A stretch of DNA of 10,214 nt. It comes from Thermoplasmata archaeon (lineage in GTDB: Archaea > Thermoplasmatota > Thermoplasmata > Thermoplasmatales > Thermoplasmataceae). The position numbers and the translations under genes are program-made. The stretch covers positions 1-10,214 of the forward strand of contig JAJZXT010000101.1 in NCBI GenBank assembly GCA_021806355.1, in the 5' to 3' direction. The notes beneath the pieces are model-generated. The model ran no database searches. It had not been told where the DNA came from and worked only from the letters and a program-made list of their open reading frames with translations. Positions 1-5,980 of the stretch are shown here, piece after piece; position 1 is the first letter of the stretch, and each line of letters begins with the position of its first letter.

Positions 1-640
1 CCCTGACTCCACTCTCCCACCACCATCTCCCGTCCCTCTCACCATCTGACGGAATCGTGCATGGCTCACATCCAATACTCATGTATCCTTTCGAGTAGAG
101 TGGGTTCAGCGGTATCTGGTTATCCTCCACATACCTGCCCACATCTTCTGAGTTCCAGTTCAGAAGCGGGTTGCATTTAATATTTCTCCCATCCCTCTCA
201 ATAAGGGAAGACTCCATCCTTACCTGTGTCTGTTGTCTCCTTATCCCTGTTATCCACCCTTTTCTCACTTCCAGCAATTTCTCCAGGGGATTGACCTTCC
301 TTATTTTGCAGCATAATTTCCTCATCTCCACGCTCCTGTAGAAAAGATCAGGGCCGTGAAGATTCATCATGGCTTCAACTTCACCCCTTTCCGGGAAGAG
401 GAATTTCAGGCTGATTCTGTATTCCTCCATTATTTTATGGATGAATGAGTACGTTTCCTGGTGGATCCTTCCAGTATCTATTGTGTATATATCCCTGTCA
501 AGCCCGTTGCTGATCATCAGGTGCAGTATCACCATATCCTCCCTGCTGAAACTGCTCAGCAGGAAGACATCTCCTGAACAGATCCTGTCGAATTCCAGGA
601 GAGTGGATACAGATTCTTCAATTTTTCCTGAATTTTCCAT
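1..640 (-). CDS. cysH: Adenylyl-sulfate (APS) reductase, CysH family, partial (C-terminus beyond window start)
   Basis: The cytoplasmic enzyme reduces APS (or PAPS) to sulfite with thioredoxin-type electrons during sulfate assimilation. I translated 213 residues from ATG at 640, with no stop before the window edge. Visible motifs are the nucleotide-binding loop LLSSFSREDMVILH (about residues 27-40), IDTGRIHQETY (54-64), a Cys pair at 110-111 in KLCCKIRK, GWITGIRRQQ (128-137) and a second Cys pair C191xxC194 in SIGCEPCT. In this family two Cys pairs bind a [4Fe-4S] cluster and mark the APS-using form; enzymes specific for PAPS lack them. The catalytic Cys near the C-terminus (usually ECG[IL]H) would lie outside the window, so activity cannot be confirmed. 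It diverges from the phosphosulfolactate synthase gene across 85 bases. A TATA-like AAATATA lies 21-27 bases upstream with no Shine-Dalgarno site, which supports a leaderless start at 640. Substrate choice between APS and PAPS is inferred from the Cys pairs. Confidence 0.93.
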   Translation of the reverse strand, partial: MENSGKIEESVSTLLEFDRICSGDVFLLSSFSREDMVILHLMISNGLDRDIYTIDTGRIHQETYSFIHKIMEEYRISLKFLFPERGEVEAMMNLHGPDLFYRSVEMRKLCCKIRKVNPLEKLLEVRKGWITGIRRQQTQVRMESSLIERDGRNIKCNPLLNWNSEDVGRYVEDNQIPLNPLYSKGYMSIGCEPCTIPSDGERDGRWWWESGVR

Positions 641-660
641 GTCTGGCAAATATAATATGA

Positions 661-667
661 TATATTT
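661..667 (-). promoter_or_regulatory. TATA-like box for cysH
   Basis: Read on the minus strand this is AAATATA, 21-27 bases before the cysH ATG at 640. That spacing fits an archaeal leaderless transcript. It partly overlaps one copy of the repeated TTTACATAT (665-673), so a protein bound there could block this promoter. It is a hand-read match in A/T-rich DNA. Confidence 0.5.
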
Positions 668-726
668 ACATATAGATTGGCGAATTAGATGAAAATTTAA
701 CCCATTTTACATATTTTTATGTGTAA
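665..726. repeat. Candidate operator: direct repeat TTTACATAT and a palindrome between cysH and comA
   Basis: TTTACATAT occurs at 665-673 and again at 706-714, start to start 41 bases apart, which is close to four DNA turns. The second copy runs into an exact inverted repeat, ACATA-TTTT-TATGT (709-722), which ends three bases before the comA start codon. The first copy overlaps the cysH TATA-like box. The placement suits a regulator of both genes, and the winged-helix domain fused to the adjacent enzyme is the obvious candidate. The region is very A/T-rich, so chance remains a real alternative. Confidence 0.3.
693..700 (+). promoter_or_regulatory. TATA-like box for the phosphosulfolactate synthase gene
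   Basis: AAATTTAA lies 26-33 bases before the ATG at 726, the spacing expected for a leaderless archaeal transcript. No Shine-Dalgarno-like sequence precedes that ATG. Confidence 0.5.
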
Positions 727-1739
727 TGATCAAATACGCATCTATGCAGGAGGGTAAATTACTGTGCCAGGATATTTCAGGCCTGGATTCATCAAGGATC
801 CAGAAATCAGGGAAGACAATGGTTATTGACAGGATGGTTTCGGACATCTCTGTTCTGGAACTGTTCTCAAGATATGTGACATATGTGAAGATAGGGTGGG
901 GAATACCATTCCTTCTTCCCGAGGATAGGGTCAGGGAGAGGATCAATAACATCAGGAACACTGGCCTTGGAGTAAGCAATGGAGGGACTTTCCTTGAAAA
1001 CTTCATCATCAGGGGAAAACTGATGCAGGGTCTCAATATGATACATGGGCTGGGATATACCTATCTGGAATTGAGTGAGGGAATTATGGATATATCCAGG
1101 CGTGATAAAAAAATTGCAATGGAATTTGCTGAAAGCTCCGGGATGAAACTTGTTATGGAAGTCGGGAAGAAGAACAGGAATGATCAGCTCAGCCTTTCAG
1201 AAACAATCGAAAAAATCACGGAGGATATGGAATTTGATCCTTTTGTCATCATTGTTGAGGGAAGGGAGTCTGGGAAGGACGTTGAAATATATGATCACGA
1301 GGGGAACATCAAGTGGGACTGGGTGGAGGAAATACTGGAAAATGTACCACTTTCAAGGGTGATGTTTGAAGCGCCCATCGAATCGCAGCAGACCGAGCTC
1401 ATTATAAGGCTTGGTCCAGAGGTCAATCTGGGAAATGTTTCATTTGCATCCATCCCTGCAATGGCTTCACAGAAATTTGGAGTCAGGGGAGATAATTTCG
1501 GTGTTGAATCGCACAATAACCACTTTGATGGCAGTCCTGCGACACGCTTTGTTTATCATGTCATCAAGAATTCATCATACAGCGACCAGGCAAAGATTAT
1601 GAAAATTACCGGAATGAGCAGGAGGACTGTTCAGAATTCACTGTTTGAATTAATGAAGTCAGGGCTGATCACTGAACATCCGGACTCAATGGACATGCGC
1701 AGGAAGGTATACCGGAGTACAGGACCATGGAATGCCTGA
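726..1739 (+). CDS. comA: Phosphosulfolactate synthase (ComA family) with C-terminal winged-helix DNA-binding domain
   Basis: ComA-family enzymes add sulfite to phosphoenolpyruvate to give (R)-2-phospho-3-sulfolactate, the first step of coenzyme M synthesis in methanogens. Residues about 20-260 carry the family motifs in order: TMVIDRMVS (31-39), VKIGWG (54-59), GVSNGGTFLE (82-91), LGYTYLELSEG (109-119), EVGKKN (145-150), EGRESGKDVEIYD (178-190), MFEAPIESQQ (213-222) and GPEVNLGNV (230-238). No obvious catalytic-core loss is visible. Residues about 269-333 form an extra winged helix: a helix at ATRFVYHVIKN, a recognition helix GMSRRTVQNSLFELMKSG and a wing ending MRRKVYRST. Standalone ComA proteins end near residue 260, so this is a fusion of about 75 residues. 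The start at 726 has a TATA-like box and no Shine-Dalgarno site; Met7 is an alternative. Deoxyhypusine synthase follows 43 bases downstream. Family membership is clear. Activity on sulfite and a regulatory role for the extra domain are inferences. Confidence 0.9.
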   Translation: MIKYASMQEGKLLCQDISGLDSSRIQKSGKTMVIDRMVSDISVLELFSRYVTYVKIGWGIPFLLPEDRVRERINNIRNTGLGVSNGGTFLENFIIRGKLMQGLNMIHGLGYTYLELSEGIMDISRRDKKIAMEFAESSGMKLVMEVGKKNRNDQLSLSETIEKITEDMEFDPFVIIVEGRESGKDVEIYDHEGNIKWDWVEEILENVPLSRVMFEAPIESQQTELIIRLGPEVNLGNVSFASIPAMASQKFGVRGDNFGVESHNNHFDGSPATRFVYHVIKNSSYSDQAKIMKITGMSRRTVQNSLFELMKSGLITEHPDSMDMRRKVYRSTGPWNA

Positions 1740-1782
1740 TGTAAAAGAAAAAGAATAGGTATGAGTTTGCCATCCATAAATC

Positions 1783-2721
1783 ATGAAGATGAATAAGAAG
1801 GATCTACTTTCAACTCCAGTAAGGGATACTGTCGTCAATGAAAAGACCTCAATGATGGATTTCATGAAAATGATGGAAGTTTCCGGCGGCTTCACAACAT
1901 CAAAGGTATACGTGGCATATGAAATACTGAGGGATATGTTCAGGGAGGAAAATACAACATTCCTCTCATTTCCTGCTGATATAATTTCCACCGGTACAAG
2001 AGGTATTATAAACCAGCTTGTGAAGGAGAAGCTGGTTGATGTCATAATAACAACAACAGGCACTCTTGATCACGACATAGCGAGAACATTCAGGGATTAC
2101 TACTGCGGTTCCTTTGATTATCCAGACAGGGAGCTAAAGGATCTTGGAATTAACAGGCTGGGTAGCGTCGTGATACCTGATGAATCCTATGGTGAAATAA
2201 TGGAATCATTCATGCAGCCTGAGCTGGAGAAATTGTACATTGAAAAGAAGACATGGGCAACCTGGGAAATAATCCAGAGGATCGGGCTGAAACTGAACAG
2301 TGAGGATTCAATCCTATATAATGCGGCCAAAAACGGGATCAAGGTGTTTGTTCCAGGAATTACAGATGGATCATTCGGCTCGCAGCTGTGGTCATTCAGG
2401 GAGATGAACCATGATTTCATGGTTGATGTTCTTGCTGACGAGCACGAGCTTTCAGACATAATTTTTGATGCAAAAAAGACAGGATCACTGATGATCGGCG
2501 GCGGCATATCAAAGCACCATACAATATGGTGGAACCAGTTCCGTGGCGGGCTTGATTATTCTGTATATATAACGACTGCACAGGAATATGACGGCTCACT
2601 GTCAGGAGCAAAACTGGAGGAGGCCATCTCATGGAAGAAGGTCAAGCCAGATGCGAGATTTGTAAACGTGTATGGGGATGTGACATTGATACTGCCTGTC
2701 ATGGTGGGGCCATTACTGTAG
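1783..2721 (+). CDS. dys: Deoxyhypusine synthase
   Basis: The enzyme transfers the aminobutyl group of spermidine, with NAD, to one lysine of translation factor aIF5A, the first step of hypusine formation. The 312-residue length is usual for archaeal members. Visible motifs are SFPADIISTGTRGII (62-76), TTTGTLDHDIAR (90-101), PGITDGSFGSQLW (191-203), MIGGGISKHH (237-246), DYSVYITTAQEYDGSLSG (258-275) and EAISWKKVK (280-288). K286 lines up with the lysine that carries the covalent intermediate in the human enzyme (SWGK). The neighbouring glycine is Lys285 here, an uncommon change by my recollection. The start at 1783 is taken as the first methionine; Met3 (1789) is equally possible. The 43-base gap after comA has no convincing TATA box or Shine-Dalgarno site, so co-transcription with comA is likely but unproven. 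Its last 9 bases overlap the convergent cruF-like gene. Confidence 0.95.
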   Translation: MKMNKKDLLSTPVRDTVVNEKTSMMDFMKMMEVSGGFTTSKVYVAYEILRDMFREENTTFLSFPADIISTGTRGIINQLVKEKLVDVIITTTGTLDHDIARTFRDYYCGSFDYPDRELKDLGINRLGSVVIPDESYGEIMESFMQPELEKLYIEKKTWATWEIIQRIGLKLNSEDSILYNAAKNGIKVFVPGITDGSFGSQLWSFREMNHDFMVDVLADEHELSDIIFDAKKTGSLMIGGGISKHHTIWWNQFRGGLDYSVYITTAQEYDGSLSGAKLEEAISWKKVKPDARFVNVYGDVTLILPVMVGPLL

Positions 2722-3474
2722 ATTACGAATATTTCCCATTTTTCCTGAGGATTTGAAATATTTAGTGAGAAGCAGGAGCAGGAATATTACCATAATGATT
2801 ATCATCGAGATCATCCCCGCCTCGCCCAGTCCTGCACGATAATCACTTATGGTATTGTCGAGGCCGAAGAGGATATAGAAGACAAGGGCTGGAAGTATTG
2901 TTTTTCCAGAATTGTTTATCTTGAAATTAAGCAGGTAGAGGATGAAGGCAATTAGGAGGGAAACAAGGAACCATCCGATAAAATTTGAGACAGGATCACC
3001 AAAATACTGAGTCGGTACTGTCCAGTGCCAAAGTTCCTTTGAGTACCTGGGATCGAAGCTCAGATCAAAGGTAACCATCAGGAATGGTGCCAGGAAAATA
3101 GACGATGCCTCCATTGCATAGAAAAACAGTGAAGACCAGAGAAAAGGTATAAAGATTGGGACAGGACCAAGCTTCGGTCCCAGGGCCGCTGTATAATAAT
3201 ATGTTCCGAAAGGTATGCCTGTGTTTATGCTCAGGAATTCCATTGAATAGCCAACAAGCCATCCAAGGGCAAGAAGTTGAAGCGACTTTTTCCAGCCTGT
3301 CAGGAGTAGTGAGCTTATGAGATATACAACTATCAGCAGGAAGGAGACAATCATGGAGCTGAAATAAGGCGTGTTCCGCAACTGAGGAACCTGGCCTGCA
3401 AAGAGGTATGCAATATACAGGAGGCTTGCTATCCAGGCAACCTTCCATCTGAGTTTCATATCCTGCAAAATCAT
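2713..3474 (-). CDS. cruF: CruF-like carotenoid hydratase family integral membrane protein
   Basis: The family (DUF422/CruF) includes bisanhydrobacterioruberin hydratase and bacterial carotenoid 1',2'-hydratases, which add water to the end of acyclic carotenoids in the membrane. With the start at 3474 the product is 253 residues with about six or seven hydrophobic segments. Family-type motifs are GYSMEFLSINTGIPFGTYYY (75-94), PVPIFIPFLW (104-113), FDLSFDP (136-142), WHW (149-151) and YFGDPVSNFIGW (157-168). Met starts at 3489, 3474 and 3459 are all possible. A TATA-like TATATTTA at 3508-3501 favours 3474, while AATAAATATGG at 3525-3515 would suit 3489. The open frame continues to an ATG at 3624, but that part overlaps a surface-protein pseudogene and would lack a sensible promoter, so I reject it. 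No other carotenoid gene is in the window, so the substrate is unknown. The gene ends inside the end of dys on the other strand. Confidence 0.8.
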   Translation of the reverse strand: MILQDMKLRWKVAWIASLLYIAYLFAGQVPQLRNTPYFSSMIVSFLLIVVYLISSLLLTGWKKSLQLLALGWLVGYSMEFLSINTGIPFGTYYYTAALGPKLGPVPIFIPFLWSSLFFYAMEASSIFLAPFLMVTFDLSFDPRYSKELWHWTVPTQYFGDPVSNFIGWFLVSLLIAFILYLLNFKINNSGKTILPALVFYILFGLDNTISDYRAGLGEAGMISMIIIMVIFLLLLLTKYFKSSGKMGNIRNLQ

Positions 3475-3500
3475 GTTCCGGGGAATCATGAATTCGATAT

Positions 3501-3508
3501 TAAATATA
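3501..3508 (-). promoter_or_regulatory. TATA-like box for the cruF-like gene
   Basis: On the minus strand this reads TATATTTA, 27-34 bases before the ATG at 3474, suiting a leaderless start there. A second A/T-rich candidate (AATAAATATGG, 3515-3525) lies at the matching distance from the ATG at 3489, so the box and the start are a linked uncertainty. Confidence 0.4.
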
Positions 3509-3593
3509 CCAGTTCCATATTTATTGCCAATCAGTATCTTCTCAGTTATCAAACGTATCCATAATATCATAAACTGAAGTATAATGAAGATAC

Positions 3594-4461
3594 GTCGCAG
3601 GCACGGTAAATGCCGGGAGTTCAACAGGTCCAGGATCGAGCGTCCAAGATCCGGGGAACGGTAGTATACATGTCACCAGCTACTGCTCAGGAAATGTTTC
3701 TGTAATGAGCGGAATTTATGAATCACTTATATCAAGCATAAATATCAGATTGTTACCAGTTGGAATAATATATGACCATTCAACGGGGTTGTCTGCATGT
3801 TGCAAACCAACATTAGGGGAGCATGGGTTTGATAAAGCCAACCAGTACTGTTTCATCAACACTCGAAAATGCCTATTACTCCCTAGCATTCCCAGGAACA
3901 GGACTTCCTTCCGGTACCATATGGCATGTGAACATAACAGGTCATGACTCTATTGCGATTACCGGCACATCATATTCTTTATCCATGTCTAACGGGACAT
4001 GCATTTACACTTTTTTCACCTCAGATCACGAATAGGAACTCTCTGCATATTCTGGCTCAGTAGCCGTCAACGACGCAGCAGTCCCTTAACCTGTGAAATT
4101 TACCGAGGCAAAATATTCAGTAAAATTCACGGAGACAGGTCTTCAATCCGGAGTTGTATGATATGTGAATCTCTCAAACGGAATGAAATCCGGTCCGATT
4201 CAAAGTCAATCCTGCACATTTGAGTTAACAAACGTTTCATATTCATACTCAGCAGGAAAGATTTCATGCTACGATCTTTCAAAGTCAACAAATGCATTGG
4301 CAATTAATGGAAAGAATGCCACATTGTCATTAAGTTTCACTTCTGCCGGGAAGAGTAAACCTTCGGGAAAGGATGACGTTCTGTCGATAGGAATATCAGT
4401 TGCGGTTATACTTGTGCCAGGGGTTGTTGTTTTTCTTTTTTTCTTTAGAATGAAAAAATAA
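3594..4461 (+). pseudogene. Decayed C-terminal fragment of a beta-propeller/Ig-like anchored surface protein
   Basis: In one frame, 3594 to about 3789 reads as a YVTN-type propeller blade (DPGNGSIHVTSYCSGNVSVM, then LLPVGIIYDHSTG). A +1 shift near 3789-3790 moves the reading into the frame that continues to the end: CLHVANQH, stop TAG (3814), GSMGLIKPTST. Two Ig-like repeats follow, YYSLAFPGTGLPSGTIWHVN and YSVKFTETGLQSG. This frame is broken by TAG (4033), TAA (4087) and TGA (4159, where the family has Trp). The end codes for a hydrophobic anchor (IGISVAVILVPGVVVFLFFF), a basic tail RMKK and TAA at 4459-4461. No signal peptide or start is present; the 5' part is lost near the cruF-like promoter. 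All three stop types occur, so this is decay and not recoding. The order propeller, Ig-like repeats, anchor matches the C-terminal half of the intact protein at 6661-10065, its likely paralogue. Confidence 0.85.
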
Positions 4462-4605
4462 CCCCATATTTTGAAATTTATAACATAAATTGTTTCTCTC
4501 CATCATTCCAGTATATTTTACCGGCAGTTTTCGCATTGTTCCTGAATAAATTCTTTCTTGAATTCATTTAACGAAATTTGTCTCAGTCTCATTTAATTCA
4601 GAAAA

Positions 4606-4613
4606 AAATTTAA
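4606..4613 (+). promoter_or_regulatory. TATA-like box for the small acidic protein gene
   Basis: AAATTTAA lies 22-29 bases before the ATG at 4635. The same octamer is found before comA (693-700), which supports it as a local promoter form. It makes 4635 a plausible leaderless start despite out-of-frame ATGs at 4627 and 4631. Confidence 0.5.
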
Positions 4614-4634
4614 CCGAGTGGGAAATATGAATGC

Positions 4635-4931
4635 ATGAGTGATAAACCAAATATACGTGAGGATAAATTGAAGGAGTACCTGATACAGAACAGGTCGTAT
4701 TCCCTTTATGAAAATGATGATAGATCCATAGAACTGCATTTTTCACCTGAAATGCCGGAAGCAATTGCTCACTTTCCAAATGGTGAACCCGTTGAGCACA
4801 TTATGTATGGTTTCATAGACAATGGAACCATATATTTTACCAAATTTAAAACAGTAAGCTCACTCGGGGAAACAGAGACAGAACTGGAAGGGGAAGATGA
4901 TCCGGTAATGTTGTGGCTTCAATTCATATAA
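4635..4931 (+). CDS. Small acidic protein of unknown function (98 residues)
   Basis: I do not recognise the family. The product has no signal peptide or membrane segment and looks cytoplasmic. The N-terminus (about 1-20) is charged and probably helical (REDKLKEYLIQN). Residues about 21-80 alternate polar and hydrophobic positions in a way that suggests beta strands (SIELHFSPEM, HIMYGFIDNGTIYFTKFKTV). A strongly acidic stretch ETETELEGEDDP (79-90) is followed by a hydrophobic end VMLWLQFI. Evidence that it is a real gene is the TATA-like box 22-29 bases upstream, the intact frame, protein-like composition and isolation between flanking non-coding stretches. It stands alone, with a pseudogene upstream and a 364-base spacer downstream, so its context gives no role. 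Confidence 0.65.
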   Translation: MSDKPNIREDKLKEYLIQNRSYSLYENDDRSIELHFSPEMPEAIAHFPNGEPVEHIMYGFIDNGTIYFTKFKTVSSLGETETELEGEDDPVMLWLQFI

Positions 4932-5054
4932 TAAGATTTTTGCATTTCAAAAAACCGCCAAGGCTGAATGTGTGGGAATCAGTGCTCACATTATTTGTAT
5001 TGCTATGAATTGAATGGAGCAGGAAAATTCTCAGGTCATCTCAGCAAAAGTCTG

Positions 5055-5064
5055 ATTTAAATAA
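5055..5064 (+). promoter_or_regulatory. TATA-like box before a 30-codon open frame
   Basis: ATTTAAATAA lies 25-34 bases before an ATG at 5089, an ideal leaderless spacing and one of the cleaner TATA-like boxes in the window. If functional it would drive either a microprotein or a short non-coding RNA. Confidence 0.35.
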
Positions 5065-5088
5065 AAAGTGAATTTTCCTAGCGAATAG

Positions 5089-5181
5089 ATGCACAAAAAA
5101 TATGCCTTCTTGATATTATTAATATCTCATGCTATACATTACCATTATTCCCCTTGGAGTCTTATGTGCGTCCTGATCTAA
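5089..5181 (+). CDS. Candidate hydrophobic microprotein (30 residues)
   Basis: A 30-codon frame begins MHKKYAFLILLISHAIHYHY and ends at TAA 5179-5181. It has a basic start, a hydrophobic run of about ten residues and a His/Tyr-rich middle, so it could be a small membrane peptide or a truncated signal peptide. The only support is a well-placed TATA-like box at 5055-5064 and the basic-hydrophobic pattern. I recognise no family. A frame of this length is expected by chance in such DNA, so it is offered as a low-confidence candidate. Confidence 0.2.
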   Translation: MHKKYAFLILLISHAIHYHYSPWSLMCVLI

Positions 5182-5295
5182 AAGTTGCCTTGCCCTCCAT
5201 CGTAATGAGAGTAGATATTGCCTAAGAAGAGATTTAATTTAAAGGTGCACAACCTGGTCAGAAAAGTTCAAATACCATAGCTATATATATAAATT

Positions 5296-5943
5296 ATGGT
5301 TGAAGAATTTTTGACTAATGAACAAAAGGAGTTCATCGACAATAAGCCATTTGGAAATGCTCCTCAATCATTCCCGCAAATGTTTTTGAACAAGAACGAG
5401 AAAGTGATATATGAAGGTCGACCTTCAATTGCCTCTTACATTGTAAGACCAATTGTAGTAGGTTTGATTTATACGATATTTTTCGGTCTTCCGATCTTCT
5501 TTATCTTGGCAGCAGTTGGAGCTTTTGTAATCGGGCTTATATGGCTTTCGTTTATACTTTTGGTAGCTCTTGTTTTGCCGCTCATCTTTTCAATCTTGAG
5601 ATGGAGCAGAACATATTATGCCTTAACAGACAGAAGAGTAACGCATACATATGGTTTATTTAGCAGGCAGTCAGCTGACATACCTGTTAGCAAGATAATG
5701 AGTGTCCTGATGATTCAACCGCTATTCGAGAGAATATTCGGCTATGGAACAATAGTTTTCACCACTGCGGGTGCAGGTGGAAGCATGCGTCTTAAGAACT
5801 TTTACAGAACTGGAGCCGTTGTATGGCGTGCCTCCAAGCAGCCCGTTCAATTGAAGAATTACGTTCAGGAAGTCCTGGATATTCTTCAAAAGGCCCAGAA
5901 GACTCAAGAGTTCAAAGAAATGTCAAAAGCTATGAAAGAGTAA
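5296..5943 (+). CDS. Membrane protein with bacterial-type PH domain (bPH2/DUF304, YdbS/YdbT-like)
   Basis: The 215-residue protein has a polar N-terminus (1-35), the segment EKVIYEGRPS (35-44) that commonly precedes these domains, two adjacent membrane helices (about 48-74 and 76-101), then a bPH2 domain (about 103-180). The domain shows YYALTDRRVTHTYGLFSRQ (107-125), DIPVSKIMSV (128-137) and the hallmark LFERIFGYGTIVFTTAG (143-159). A charged, probably helical tail (185-215) follows. The domain most likely faces the cytoplasm by the positive-inside rule. The family is widespread in bacteria and archaea, and its molecular role is poorly known. The start is uncertain. ATG 5296 has TATATATATAAA immediately upstream, too close to serve as its TATA box, while CAAATACC (5269-5276) is better placed but weak. 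Met29 (5380) would keep all recognised parts. It appears to be a single-gene unit; a T-rich tract follows the stop. Confidence 0.85.
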   Translation: MVEEFLTNEQKEFIDNKPFGNAPQSFPQMFLNKNEKVIYEGRPSIASYIVRPIVVGLIYTIFFGLPIFFILAAVGAFVIGLIWLSFILLVALVLPLIFSILRWSRTYYALTDRRVTHTYGLFSRQSADIPVSKIMSVLMIQPLFERIFGYGTIVFTTAGAGGSMRLKNFYRTGAVVWRASKQPVQLKNYVQEVLDILQKAQKTQEFKEMSKAMKE

Positions 5944-5963
5944 ATCGACGATCATAGTAATCA

Positions 5964-5980
5964 AATTTTATTATTTTTAT
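5964..5980 (+). terminator. T-rich terminator after the PH-domain gene
   Basis: About 20 bases after the stop, the coding strand reads AATTTTATTATTTTTAT, with two close T runs and no preceding stem. Archaeal RNA polymerase terminates at T tracts without a hairpin, so this is a fair candidate, but the whole spacer is A/T-rich. Confidence 0.4.

Larger units (their letters stand above)
4932..5295. other. 364-base spacer, A/T-rich
   Basis: I see no tRNA, rRNA or recognisable protein remnant here. It holds one candidate microprotein with a TATA-like box (listed separately) and the upstream region of the PH-domain gene. The latter includes TTTAATTTA (5233-5241), CAAATACC (5269-5276) and TATATATATAAA (5282-5293), any of which might be the core promoter. 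Confidence 0.6.

Noticed and set aside
369..692. Rightward 107-codon frame over the left gene
   Set aside because: It lies opposite the clear CysH frame, whose motifs explain the sequence.
707..1036. Leftward 109-codon frame opposite the start of comA
   Set aside because: The rightward frame carries strong family motifs; this is a shadow frame without features.
3475..3624. Longer N-terminus for the cruF-like protein, open back to an ATG at 3624
   Set aside because: It adds residues unlike the family, overlaps the pseudogene fragment on the other strand, and lies upstream of the TATA-like boxes that suit starts at 3474 or 3489.
3814..4161. Stop codon read-through or recoding in the surface-protein fragment
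   Set aside because: TAG, TAA and TGA all occur in frame and a frameshift is also present, and no signal peptide or start remains; decay explains this better.
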